DNA of 64,000 nucleotides from Diogma glabrata (GCA_963693315.1 OY856188.1:213663288-213727287); one strand, 5' to 3'. Counted from the first letter of the stretch, positions 44,923 through 56,899 are shown. Notes: generated by a model from the letters alone, not told the origin. Numbers and translations are program-made.

Positions 44923-45332
44923 AATCAAAATAGCTGTTAAAACTATCGCCATAAACTTCAGCGAATCATTTGATAAATAATTACTATCTCTAGCTTCACA
45001 TACCAAAAAATGTTGGAAAGACCTTGGTCTTATTATTCTTGTGGGAGTGCACAACTTCAGTGAGCTTAACAAGTAATTAGAATCAATGCGAGCACATAAG
45101 ATGTCCGCTACAAATATAGCACCGCAGAAAACTCTTCTGGAATTAAAAGAGATTAAATTTAACATTTTGCATGTATCATTGTAGCTAGGCAATCTCAATA
45201 ATTTTTCCCAATACTGTAAGTTATAATCGAGCTCACATAATCTAAATTTTATGAAAATAAAACTAGTAACACACTTCTGAACCCTTTCAATGCGTTTCTT
45301 ATGCCTTTCATAAAATCTTTTGACATATCAAG
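44905..45332 (-). pseudogene. Jockey-like LINE RT C-terminal region
   Basis: On the minus strand the frame reads KRFYERHKKRIERVQKCVTS, then YNLQYWEKLLRLPSYNDTCK and MLNLISFNSRRVFCGAIFVA, ending near LKFMAIVLTAIL where element A begins. The blocks ERVQ+...F and LPSYxxRxxxLxLxSLxxRR are typical of Jockey-type thumb and C-terminal regions (family knowledge). The catalytic core is absent. A stop just upstream of 45332 marks the truncation. Confidence 0.7.
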
Positions 45333-45345
45333 TGATAATCGATAG

Positions 45346-45558
45346 CGCACAATTCGTGTTCTGACTCGACAAAGTGTTCGTTGCTATCGTGCAGCTTTAA
45401 ATGAAAGAAATGTCAATGGAAGTAACCTTGAAAATCGTGAAATCGAAGTGAAGAATACGAGAGCAGGTTTAGATAATTGCATTATTAGAAATTGTGAAAC
45501 GATAGATGTAAAAATGGAAAACGAAGAAAGTTTGGCAAACAGTAACAGTGTAAAATAA
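45346..45558 (+). other. 70-codon open frame ending at an AATAAA, origin unknown
   Basis: After a TAG at 45343-45345 the frame runs RTIRVLTRQSVRCYRAALNE to MENEESLANSNSVK and stops at 45556-45558. AATAAA overlaps the stop (45554-45559), as at a compact 3' end. It has no good start codon before the internal ATG and no recognised domain. It could be the last exon of a host gene, the end of an unknown transposon protein, or chance. Confidence 0.3.
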
Positions 45559-45643
45559 AGTCATTCAATACCAAATGTTTTTTTTTATTTATTAGTGAAG
45601 AAAAAGTAGACATATAGGAGTAGACAGACATTGAGGAAAGGTA

Positions 45644-46446
45644 AGATGGTGTTATTTTTATAAACCAAAAGGTTTTTAGCATATATTAATAGCATATGGT
45701 ATTAGAGGACAGAATGGGATAGAAGATGCTGCGAGTATGAAAGCTAGCAAGTGGTTTAAATTCGTACTGATTTAAATTTATACTGTACTTTTTCTGCGAT
45801 CAAACTAGTAATAAATAAATTAGAGATAATCGTGCTAAAATAATTTTTAAGGACGAGACTCATTGAAGTTTCTAAATGAATTTGTTATGGTTTTTTTGTT
45901 TACGTTTTTTTTTCAATTGTTACCATGGTATTATTGTTGGTTGTTTCATAATAAAAAATAATGTTTATAATTTTGTAGAAATACACATAAAAATCATTTG
46001 AAAATGTTGTATGTATATGATCGTTTACGAAAATGTATATTTGTTATGCGCACTTTCTGTATTTAATGAAATTTGATGAATTTTTCATGACAATATTGAA
46101 TTGTGTATTATTTCATAAATTCGTAATAAATATTTTCCAGAACTGTAGCCTAGGTGATTTTTTTATAATAAACTAACAATAATGAAAATTCCTAAGTGAC
46201 AATTTCCAGCACAGGACCAGAAAAAAGATATTTAATGAAATATAATAGAGAAATATTAAAATTCAATTTTAGCATAAGTAGCATATTGCTAACATTCTGT
46301 CCTCCTAATATAATATACTATTGTAAAACTATATTTGAAAGTATCATTTATTACTAATTCCACACGTTGTTTCATATTGAAATAGAGCACAAATATTTAT
46401 AAACTATTAAACAAAAATTTTTTGGTTTATAAAAATAACGCCATCT
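45644..46446. mobile_element. 803-bp MITE with TA duplication and visible empty site
   Basis: The ends are AGATGGTGTTATTTTTATAA and the complement of AGATGGCGTTATTTTTATAA, continuing to ACCAAAA on both sides. TA flanks both ends (45642-45643, 46447-46448). The opposite arm at about 47420-47430 shows GAAAGGTAAAGTAGTATTTT without the insertion. An inner inverted pair (AGAGGACAGAATG / CATTCTGTCCTCC) adds structure. Confidence 0.75.
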
Positions 46447-47065
46447 TATTATAGTAGTATTTTTTACCAATGAATTTTTGACAGATAGCACGCAGCAAGA
46501 GATGAAAGATGAGACAAAAAGTAAAACAGAACTGCATTATGTATTTTTGGGGTGATTTGTTTACATTTCTTATTGTTTTTGTATTTTATAAAGAAAATTA
46601 ATTAAAATCAATCAACCGATTATAATAAATATAATCAATTATAAACATAATCAATTGCGATTATTATAAATTTGTTTCGAAAATAATTACATTAGTTAAA
46701 TTTCTACTGTTATGTACCCCCTTTATCCTAATTATAATTATGTACATCTGACAACACTTATTAAAATTAGCGTTAAGTAATACTATTGTGAATTATTAAA
46801 ATTAGAGTGAAGTAATACTATTGGGAATTATATTTAAATTTGAATTCCATTTCCGTTTTAAATCGATATAAACGAAATACTCATTAAAATCGGGGCATTT
46901 GGATTGAACATTTTTCTAAGCAAGAATCGTCTGTTATAATTAAATTAAATTATTAAAAAAAAAATTCAGAAATAAAAAGTATTTTATTTAAAGTGCAAAT
47001 CCATTGTTGTGTTATTTATTTTTTGGATTGTTCGTCTAAAGGCCAGTGGAATTACCAATTCCACA

Positions 47066-47107
47066 TGACAGCGGTGGGATTCGAACCCACGCCTCCGAAG
47101 AGACTGG
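47066..47107 (-). pseudogene. tRNA-Leu 3' half
   Basis: The minus strand reads CCAGTCTCTTCGGAGGCGTG then GGTTCGAATCCCACCGCTGT, which is the variable loop, T arm and acceptor of a eukaryotic tRNA-Leu (recognised from family knowledge). The 5' half and anticodon are missing. A second, shorter copy of the T-arm region lies at 47112-47138. This is a tRNA relic or the head of a SINE. Confidence 0.65.
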
Positions 47108-47966
47108 TCCTATTCGAACCCACGCCTCCTAGTTCGTACCAATTGTTTGTTGTGACATTTCATAAGCGTCGTTATTATTATTATACATTTTTGTATTTAT
47201 TAAAATTTTGATATACTTACTACCTACAAAATCATTAATATTTTTCATATTTCTTGATTTCCGATCATAATTGGTTGAATTTCAGTAGTAATTTATTAAT
47301 TTTAATCGTCTTTTTTGTCAATTTCAATGTTACCCCTAAAGTTTTTTAAATATTTTAATCTGCTACACTGAATAGCTGCGCAGATCAACCAATTTTCGTA
47401 TTCGTTGGTAATAAAATACTACTTTACCTTTCTTTAATATCTCTTCACTCCTATATGTCTACTTTTTTCACTAATAAATCAAAAAAACATTTGATGTTGA
47501 ATTATTTTATACTGTCTGTACGACATTTATTTATTTATTTATTCATTCATTTAAAAAAACTAACAAACAGATGTATAACATCCAATAATATGCTAGTCAA
47601 ATACATATAAAAATACTAATTACTAAATAGAAATTTTCTTCACTATTTTGTTCTCTCTTTCCCTTCCTATTTACTTTGCTCCAGAATGCTATCGCCTCCG
47701 GGTCTACGTGCTCTTTCCTTGCACGTGTGTTTAACGATCCAGGTGTGGAGCGGGTCACGCTAAATGATTATCAAATGGGCTGGATCAAGGTGTCATGCGA
47801 CTCGTGCCGTGCCGATGATCGGCCAGACTGGGGGCCCATTCAAATAGCTCAGTCGCGAACGGAGCCGCCTGGATACCGGGTAACCTCCAGGTGTATTTTA
47901 CCTTGCCAAGTTATCACGGATCTGACTTGGTCGACCTATCTTCCCGTGAAACTCGTGGGAATAAAA

Positions 47967-50900
47967 ATGGAAAAAAATAATAAGAATTTTAAAAACAGAA
48001 ACACAAACAAACATCAAAAGCGCGACGTCACCTCGTTGACGAGGGAAGCAGGTACAAGTGACAGGCGCAGGAGCGAGTCTCCTCGTCATGCTCCTGATGT
48101 GAATGTACCAGCGGCAAGTGAAAATTCTATGGCCGGGACCAGCAAAGCTTCTAGGCCAATAGAATTACGGATTGTACGTGTTGTTGTTGGTAACAGGTCA
48201 GAAATTTTTTTAATCTCTGGGGTAGGGTACTCACATAATGGACATGCCGAGTCCACTCGCCCAGCACCTGGGGACTGGAGTTATGCAGCAAAGTGTGCTG
48301 GAAATTTTTTTTTGCTTCCATGTAAGCGATATAACTCGTAAATGGTGCACTTTAGAATACTGGTGCTATGGAACTTTTTTGCTCCTTAAATGTTTTTCTA
48401 TAACTTAAAATAGAAAAAAAAACAAAAATAATTTGTTTTGTTGCAAATTTTTGCGAAAAATGGCGAAAAAATGTCTAAAAATCGATGTTTTTCAATTGAA
48501 TTTAGTTATTTGCAAATAATTGTTTATAACATAATTGACACCTTTATCTTGTAGCAAAAACCTCAACAAAAAAAGTAAACTTCAGAACGTTTCATTCGGC
48601 CTGATAGTTTTTGCACAGTTCCATTTTGCACTTAATGCCCCTAAAAAAGTTGTTAACTTTGGGCAGGCCGCAAGGTCTGAGTTTTCATCCGATCGCAATC
48701 TGCTTGACGAGAATTGAAAGGATGTAGTGTCAGCTTTAAATAACATCTATGTTGCCTATACCCATATTCAATATTAACAACAATTACAGTGGTTCAAAAA
48801 ACCGCGAAAGTTCCTTAGTTGTAAAATTAAATTTCTCAACGGATTTTCAACTTAACGAGATGCGTTTTTAAAATTTGCAAAGTGCTTAGAAAACCTCAGA
48901 TTTTAGAAAATAGACCTCTCTAACATGATTTGGGACATGATTACACATAAGTAGTTCATTACTTTTTCATTAAATTTATTTGTCATTACAATAATACTCA
49001 ATTATACATCGTGTCGCTACGTACGTTTTACGTATACTAAACAGGACGTTTTATTTTTTCATAGAGTACGTTACAAGCAGTAGTCAGAGTAACCAATCGC
49101 GTGTTGGGTAGGCACAGACCCAGCATCTTGTGAGCACAACAGTATCATTTTGGAGGGAAATTCTCGGTTCCTGCAGTCGATATATGGCATACAAAATCAA
49201 TGTTACAATCGTGGTTTCAAAAACAAACTGGGCCATAACTCGGTCCAAATCATGTTAGAGAGGTTTCTTTTTAAATCTTTGGTTTTCTAAGGCATTTGAA
49301 AATTTTAAAACCGCATCTCGTTAAGTGGAAAATTCGTTAAAAAATTTAATTTTGCAACTAAGGAATTTTCGCGGATTTTTCAAACCACTGTAGTTGTTGT
49401 TAGTATTGAATATGGGTATAGGCAACACAAATGCTATTTAAAGCTGACACTACACCCTTTCAATTTCCGTTAAGCAAATTGCGATCGGATAAAAACTCAG
49501 ACCTTGCGGCCTGCCCAAAGTTAACAACTTTTTTAGGGGCATTAAGTGCAAAATGGAATTGTGCAAAAACTATCAGGCCGAATGAAACGTTCTGAACCTT
49601 ACTTTTTTCGTTGAGGTTTCTGCTACACGACAAAGAGGTCAATTGTGTTATAAACAATTATTTGCAAATAACTAAATTCAATTGAAAAACATCGATTTTT
49701 AGACATTTTTTCGCCATTTTTCGCAAAAATTTGCAACAAAACAAATTATTTTTGTTTTTTTTTATTTTAAGTTATAGAAAAACATTTAAGGAGCAAAAAA
49801 ATTCCATAGCACCAGTATCCTAAAGTGCACCATTTACGAGTTATATCGCTTACAAGGAAGCAAAAAACAATTTCCGGCACACTTTGTTGCATAACTTCAG
49901 TCCCCAGGTGCTGGGCGAGTGGACTCGGCATGTCCATTATGTGAGTACCCTACTCCAGAGATTAAAAAAATTTCTGACCTGTTACGAGCAACAACACGTA
50001 AGCCATATCTTTTTCCGTTATTCTATTGGCCTATTCCGTGCCGGCAGAAAATAGCACTATGCCAAAGAAGAGCAAAAGGTGCAGTAGGCAGAGAGGTCCA
50101 CCTTTACCACCTATAGGACAGCTCGGAGGGCTGGATGATCCACTGAGGCGGGGACTCAGTGGTGTTGGTACTAGGTGGTACCAAAGGTTCCTCGCGGAGG
50201 GCATGTCTTCCGAGGACTCTAAAAGGAAGGCTCTGGAACGGAAAGGGAAGACCCCAACCGTCGCAGCTGCCAATGTGAAGCGTGTCAGAGAGGCTACGAC
50301 GCCACAGGAAAAAGCAGCAAAGAAGCCTAGGATAGCCTCCCGTCAGGACAGAGAGCAAGATCATCTCAGACCAGGCACCAGCTACGCCGGAGTAATTAAG
50401 ACGATTAAGGTGGCTATCCTGGATGAGGATTATCCCCAGAAGACGCTTAGCGCGGAGGAACTGGGGTTAATCGAGGCAGGGCTAGTGAACCAACTAGCAA
50501 AAGGATGCGCTGATCACAGGATCGGGTTTGGGGGATTCACTTCAAACCTGGTTATGTGATGGTAGAGTGCGACGACGAGCAGACCGCAAAATGGCTCGTG
50601 TCTGTTTTACCTGAAGTGAAAGTTGGTAAACATTCGCTTGTGACGAAATTGGGAGATAATATTCCGATTCCTTACAAGATTACCGTCTTTCTCCCAAGGA
50701 GTGCTGGGCAGACCAGGGAGAAATCTCTCGCGCTGCTATAAGGGCAAAACGCCGGCTTGTTTATCAAGGATTGGAAGCGCTCGGGCAATCGGGATGAGGG
50801 CACAGGCCAGCTCCTGACTGCACTGATCGACGACAGGGCAAAGATAGCCTTATCGGAGGTAGGGAATACACTTAACTATCGATTTGGCAAAGTCTTTGTC

Positions 50901-51150
50901 CACGGACCAAGAAGGGCGGTTGCGGAAAGAACAGAGGAAAAAGCGATAGGTAGTATCTCGGGGAAGCACCTCAGATACTTTCACCGACAAGGGGAGCAGT
51001 CACAACCTTAACGTCAACCAATGAGGTGGTAAATATGGTTGTCGAAGAGGTGGAGGATGTTGCTACAGAGGATTGTAGCAGCATCGAGGATGTGGGGACC
51101 GAGGAGGAGGAGAGGCTGTTGATGGATGAAGGGGTAGGTACGCCCCTCTC
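47967..51150 (+). pseudogene. LOA LINE ORF1, interrupted and frameshifted
   Basis: The ATG at 47967 starts MEKNNKNFKNRNTNKHQKRD. The frame is cut at 48153 by FB2 and resumes at 50034 in another phase with MPKKSKRCSRQRGPPLPP, KRVREATTPQEKAAKKPR and TSYAGVIKTIKVAILDEDYP. The core near 50556-51000 (ECDDEQTAKWLVSVLPEV, KIPIPYK-like, GLFIKDWK after an in-frame TAA at 50739) resembles the DUF4780-type domain of LOA-like ORF1 proteins (family knowledge). An acidic tail (EEVEDVATEDCSSIEDVGTE) is in a third phase up to the deletion junction. In intact relatives this protein binds the element RNA. Confidence 0.7.
48154..50031 (+). mobile_element. Foldback FB2, copy 2, inside LOA ORF1
   Basis: The ends are GGCCAATAGAATTACGG and CCGTTATTCTATTGGCC, with TA on both sides (48152-48153, 50032-50033). 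The arms of about 780 bp and loop of about 300 bp match copy 1 reversed. The interruption of ORF1 proves it as an insertion. The arms contain no gene; frames at 48535, 49460 and 49919 are arm shadows. Confidence 0.9.
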
Positions 51151-51467
51151 CGACAAGACCCATTAGTTTAACATCTTTCATGTTAAAAACGATGGAAAAG
51201 GTGATCGACAACTACATACGAACCAAAACCTTGGCGAGATCACCTTTGAAAGATAGTCAACACGCATACAGAACGGGCAGATCAACGGAAACCGCGCTGT
51301 TCACGTTGACGAAAGAATTAGGAGAGGCGATGGACAACAAAGAAGTTGCTATCTGTGCCTTCCTGGACATTGAAGGAGCATTTGATAACACCTATCATGG
51401 AGCGGTCAGGAAGGCTCTAAGTGAGAAAAAGGTTGACAACACCACAACCGACTGGATGTGTGAGATG
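51151..51467 (+). pseudogene. LOA LINE RT fragment before the hAT MITE
   Basis: The frame enters RT abruptly at RPISLTSFMLKTMEKVIDNY (51156 on) and continues through SQHAYRTGRSTETALFTL and AICAFLDIEGAFDN to the MITE. The upstream RT blocks and the whole endonuclease are missing, so a deletion joined the ORF1 acidic tail to this point. The apparent stop of ORF1 at 51164 is RT sequence read in another phase. Confidence 0.8.
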
Positions 51468-52500
51468 CAGTGATCAGATTTTTATTTTTTAAGGGCGCTC
51501 GCACTTATTTTAAAAATAAAACCATGCGGGCTTTATTTTTATAATTTATTTTTCGCTCTTTCACTTAGGATAATATTAAAAAATTTACAAAAAAGCTCTT
51601 TATAGGCAAAATAAAAATTTACGAGAAAAGATTTTGTTGGCAGATAGTTATTTGAAAAAAATATATATAATGCTCTCAGAGATTTTTTTTATAATAATTT
51701 TTTTGTTTTTCTTTTCTTTTGGTTTAGTTTGGTTAATAAAATATGTATGAAAATAAGCGAGGTCGAAATGAATATAAAATAGCTTAGTTTACAAAAAAAC
51801 AACAACAAAGCGATAGTTTTTTCAGATAATACAGTTACTTCAGTCAAATCGAAGTCGACTTATGTTTTTTTACTGTTTTAATAAAAAAAAAAGAAAAACG
51901 TACATTTGCCCTTATCAGTCGGAATAGATAGAAATAAAATTTATATAAAATTAATTAATAAAACAATAGTCGGAAAAAAATTAATTTATTTATAAATATA
52001 AATTAATCAATTTTTTTTCGACTATTATTTATTTTAATTTTAACGAATCCGTTAATAAATCATTTTAAATAAATAATAATAAATAATTTTATTTACTTCA
52101 TAATTTAATTCATGCATAACATATTAAAAATTATTCATTATTAAATTATTTACCTAAATGGTATCTAAAATTATGATTCAATCATACAAATAACGAAATA
52201 CATAGGACGAAAACTAACCAGAATAAAACAAAACAAACAAAAATATGTATATAACCGTAAACGGATAGTTTAAAAAAAATAGATTTTATTTTATTCCTCT
52301 TTTCTTTGAACGAAATAAAATAAAAAAAATAAAATCTATAACGTACAAAAATTTATTTCTAAAGTAAAATTAAAATATCTGAGGGCAAAAAATAAGAAAG
52401 TAAAATTTAGCTCTTTGAGTGCAGATTTTAATTTATATGTATTTTATTTTGGGAGACAAAAACTTTTTAAGGGCAAAATAAAATAAAAATCGGAACACTG
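51468..52500 (+). mobile_element. hAT-type MITE, 1033 bp, perfect 8-bp duplication
   Basis: The left end CAGTGATCAGATTTTTATTT is matched by the right end in inverse, CAGTGTTCCGATTTTTATTT. GTGAGATG occurs at 51460-51467 and 52501-52508. An 8-bp duplication with CAGTG ends is diagnostic of hAT elements (family knowledge). It carries a hairpin at about 51966-52027 (AATAGTCGGAAAAAAATTAA and its complement) and the block shared with 9530-9860. No transposase is encoded. Confidence 0.9.
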
Positions 52501-54316
52501 GTGAGATGCTGAGAACTAGAGTAGCAGAAACCAAGGCTGGGGATTGCAAAATCAGCCTTGGCACCACTAGGGGCTGTTCGCAAGGGGGGGTCTTACCACC
52601 CCTCATGTGGAGTCTAGTGGTGGATGAAATCCTAACTATATTAAGTAACCAGGACATTAAATGTCTTGGGTACGCGGATGACATAGTCATAATCGCCAGA
52701 GGTAAGTTCGAAGAAACACTTTGGGATATAGTACAGAGGGGACTGAATCTGCAGGTAGATACTTGGTGCATATCTGTGGGACTAAAACTCAATATGAGTA
52801 AAACCACGATGGTCCCGTTCACCAAGAAAAGAAAACTTAACATGAAACCCATCATGATGAGGGGCTCCATAATTGAATCTGCACAGGAGACTAAATATCT
52901 AGGGGTAATTCTTGATAGCAAACTCCTGTGGAGAAGCCACATGAAAGCAGTGGTAAACAAAGCAGTAAAAGCTCTAATGGTATGCAAGAACCTTGCGAGT
53001 AAAACATGAGGATGCAGCCCAGGAATCCTAAGGTGGATGTATACCATGATAGTTAGACCAGCCATCACTTACGGAGCGGTGGCATGGAGCAAAAGAGCCC
53101 AGCATAATGTTAGGAAAACTGAATTGGAAAAGGTGCAGAGGCTGGCCTGTATCTACATAACGGGGGCAATGAGAACTTGTCCTACCGCGTTAATGGAGAT
53201 GCTGTTAGGACTGGTTCCACTCCACTTGCAGATTAAGAGCGTAGCTAGGGAAACCATACTGAGATTTAGCATGAAGGGTATGGGTAAGGAAAAGATCATA
53301 AAGTCTAAATATCGGGATAGTCTCTCAAGGGATAATCTCTTGCTTGAGTTTCCTAAAGATGGAATGATTAAGCAGTACAACTTCGATAAGAAATATACAT
53401 CGCAGTTGTGCAAAAAAGCGGAGTGGAGCAGTGAATACACTACGTACCACCTGGGTAACGATGTTATCAAATGGTACGCGGATGGGCCAAAAACCGGGGT
53501 AAGGGTGGGCAACGGAGTATTTGGACCGAAACCCAAATACTTTGAGCCCATGGGCACCTACCCCAGCGTCTTCCAGGCTGAGATATGTGCAATTGAAAGA
53601 TCCGCTAACTTTTGCTTAAGAAGGAAATATAAGAATAAGAGAATTGCCATCTTATCAGACAGCCAAGCAGCAATCAATGCGTTACGCTCATACACCATCA
53701 CATCCAAAATTGTTGGAGACTGTGTGAGCAAGCTAAATAAGCTTGGGAATAGTAACAAAGCAACAGTTTACTGGATACCTGGTCATGCGGGTATCGCAGG
53801 TAATGACGAAGCCGACAAATTAGCAAAACGAGGTGCTTAACATCGTTTGTTGGCCCGCCCTTTTGTGAACTGGGGACTAAAGCCATCTACGAAAGGATTA
53901 GGGTAGCAATTATGATGGATTGGTCCAAAACCTGGGATAACACCGAGGGTCTAAGGCAATCCAAGAAGTTGATTGGATCGTTCAATCAAAAGAGAGCTGC
54001 AGTAATGTTCTGTAGGTTAAATAGGAATAACCTAAGAATACTGACAGGGGGTCTTACAGTTCTTACAGGACACTGTAAACTAAGAAAACACCTTAATAAC
54101 ATTGGGCGGGGAGGGAGCCGGGAGGGAGACGAATGTAGATTTTGTCTTTTGGAAGAAGAGACCCCAGCCCATCTTCTCAAATATTGTGGAGCCTTGATCT
54201 ACATGAGAAGGTTTCATCTGGGGGAGTAGTACATTGACGGGCATGACCTGCATAAACTTAACCCTCTCCATATCCTGAGGTTCCTGAAGGAAGCTGGACT
54301 AGAGGAGGTGCTCTAA
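52501..54316 (+). pseudogene. LOA LINE RT and RNase H after the hAT MITE
   Basis: RT resumes with MLRTRVAETKAGDCKISLGT, GCSQGGVLPPLMW and the catalytic YADD (GYADDIVIIARGK). A TGA at 53007-53009 interrupts the frame where relatives have KTW. RNase H follows (KWYADGPK, AEICAIERSA, LSDSQAAINAL, WIPGHAGIAGNDEADKLAKR). A shift near 53840 moves the C-terminus to another frame, with FCELGTKAIYERIRVAIMMD, a finger CRFC...HLLKYC and a further stop at 54227. KEAGLEEVL ends at about 54316. The protein is close in plan to the LOA copy at 17-21 kb. Confidence 0.8.
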
Positions 54317-54395
54317 CTGGGTAGTCACCGGGGAGTAGTAGGGTGGGGTACCATAGATCATTTTGGTCGCAGTTCAAAATATAACCACCAAATTT

Positions 54396-54421
54396 TAATC
54401 TAATCTAATCTAATCTAATCC
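54396..54421 (+). repeat. (TAATC)n LINE 3' tail
   Basis: About five TAATC units end the element directly before the downstream target duplication. The first LOA copy instead ends in poly(A), so the two are different subfamilies. Confidence 0.8.
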
Positions 54422-54431
54422 TATTTATTTT

Positions 54432-55266
54432 ATTCTTAATTATAATTTATTATTTATTTTATTTTTCTTTTCTTTTTTGTTTTTTAGTTTTTATTTTATT
54501 TTACTTTTACTTCTTCACATTATTTGCCCTTGTTTTTTGCCTGTTATTCTTAACTTGTATCATTCAATTGTCCAAATACATAATGAAAATATTTGATAAA
54601 ATCAAAACGACATGGGTTCTTTGTAGTTTTTCAAGAATCACCTTTATCTTGATGTTGCCATCTATGATTTGAAATATGAAGCCTTTAAAAAAGCAGAAAT
54701 ACAGAAAAAAAAGGAAGTAGTAATACGGAAAAAAAGGAAGCTCCTTGTGCCCAAGGCTTATATGCACTATATAGGACACATACATGTTTGAATTGGAGAT
54801 ATATAAAACAGACTGTAATTAAACAAGTTGATAATGCTTCATAGGCTTTTAGTCTCGTTCTTAAACTACATCAAAAAAAGTATAATTACTGCAGTGTCTC
54901 AAAGTAATTTACTCATGGCTTAAAGAGCAATTTAACTTTGACTTTCTTTGGAAAATTATTAACTCTGATACCATTTTACTATTAAAACCAAAAAAAAAAC
55001 ATGTGCTGTTTTACATTTTTCTAAGCACTATCATTTGTTGTGTAAATAATCCAAACTGATGTGGGTCACTTATGGCCTTAGCAGATAATTAGAAGAACAA
55101 CAAGATAAAACAAAACCAAAATTTCATTTTCTGTTTTTGGTCCTAAAAGCCATGAGTGAGCAACTAAATTATTTGTGCTAGCAGCTAGAATGTAACTAGT
55201 ATCAATTGATATCCATATTAAAAAAATCAAGGGTCACTCGTGGCTTTAGACGTAAAATAATCATAT
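54432..55266. other. AT-rich intergenic stretch
   Basis: No gene or repeat boundary seen between the LINE and element A copy 3. Confidence 0.5.
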
Positions 55267-56627
55267 AATTACTTCGGTCTGAAAGACCTAAGTATTCCAT
55301 TCATGAGCCAAAAGTGAAATTCTTACCTCCACTTTTTTGGCATTTCTCGGCAAAAAAAAATGTATGTCTGTCTGCCGGCCAGCTGGCCGTTATTGCCTAC
55401 GAAATCTAGAAAACCGCTGGAGGGATTTCAAAAATTTTTTTTCTAAGAATAGGTATACTCAAGGGACAGGTCCGCAAGGATAGGTCAGGGACAGGTCCAT
55501 GTTCGATAGCTGTACTGGAAGTGTGTCAAACAAATCATTAAGTGTGTCAAAAATAGCATTTTCATATTTTTGGCTTAAAAAACGTTCATTTTAAGTGATT
55601 ACGAGTAGTAGGAATTGAATTGAATTTGGAGAAATCTTGATGGTAGGGATTGGTATGTGAGATCAAAAACTAGATTATCGCATTAAAGTTTGTCAAAAAA
55701 ATGTTGTCAAGTGTGTCAAAAACAGATTTTTATTTATTTTTTTACCATTTTATTGGAAAAAATAAAATTACTTATTTGTATGACATGAAATATATTTGTA
55801 TGACATGAAATTTTATTATTATTATAGAGAATTATGGTATTATAACTTTGTCAAAAAAATGTTGTCAAGTCTGTCAAAAGAAATTTGTTTATTATTTTAC
55901 CCAATCTTTGGAAAAAAATAAAATTAATTTTATTTGTATTGAGAATTTTATTGCATTATAAGTTTGTCAAAAAAATATTGTCAAGCGTGTCAAAAAAATT
56001 ATTTCATTTATTTTTTAACCAATTTTTTGGAAAAAAAAAATTAGTTGTTCGTATGACGTAAATGTAATTGGACATGGAAATTTTTGAATTTGTTCTAGTT
56101 TTTGAAATATTTTTGGAATTTTGAAAAAAGTTTCTTTTTTTGATTTTGTTATAATTTTTGCAATATTTTTAGAATTTTGAAAAAAGTTTCAATTTTTAAT
56201 TTTGTAAGAATTTTTGGAATATTTTTAGGATTCTGAAATATTTTAAATTTTTGATTTTATTATAATTTTTGGAATTTTGAAAAGGTTTCAATTTTTGATA
56301 TTGTTATATTTTTGCAATATTTTTAGAATTTTGAAAAAATTTTAAATTTATGAATTTTTAAGAACTTTTGGAATATTATTAGAATTTAGAAAAAGTTTAA
56401 ATATTTGATTTTATTCTAATTTTTGGAATATTGCGTATATGTAATTGAACATGAAAATTTTTGAATTTGTTATAGTTTTTGAAGTATTTTTTAAATTTTG
56501 AAAAAGTTTGTATTTTTGATTTTGTAATAATTTTTGTAAAAATCTTAGAATTTTGGAAAAAGTTTTGATTTTTGATTTTGTTATAATTTTTGCAATATTT
56601 TTAGAATTTTGAAAAAAAAAATTTGTG

Positions 56628-56899
<272 letters not shown>

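Larger units (their letters stand above)
42965..45332 (-). mobile_element. Jockey-like LINE 3' fragment, split by element A
   Basis: The minus-strand RT C-terminus at 44905-45332 continues across element A (43243-44922) at 43170-43242, followed by a 3' UTR ending in a TAAA-rich tail (42968-42992). It is 5' truncated near 45332. The two halves join logically in protein sequence, and an 8-bp repeat flanks the intruder. Confidence 0.65.
45560..47512. mobile_element. Spaced inverted repeat (outer element) with nested MITE
   Basis: The left arm ACCAAATGTTTTTTTTTATT, then AGTAGACATATAGGAGTAG, reappears inverted at 47420-47512. The outer element is interrupted after GAAAGGTA at 45643 by an 803-bp MITE, and its arm resumes at 46449 (ATAGTAGTATTTTTTACCAA). 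The right arm retains the uninterrupted version. No coding capacity beyond the small frame described at 45346-45558, which lies outside. Confidence 0.55.
47678..54419 (+). mobile_element. Second LOA-type LINE with two nested insertions
   Basis: The 12-bp repeat CCTATTTA(C/T)TTT at 47666-47677 and 54420-54431 is the probable target duplication. Order: GC-rich leader, ORF1, RT, RNase H, finger, short 3' UTR and TAATC repeats. About 3.8 kb is its own sequence. The rest is FB2 copy 2 (48154-50031) and a hAT MITE (51468-52500). The endonuclease and the N-terminal part of RT are deleted near 51150, and several stops and shifts are present. Confidence 0.85.

Noticed and set aside
46993..47211. 72-codon frame with repeated FEPTPP
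   Set aside because: This is the antisense of the tRNA-Leu T-arm region and its partial copy.
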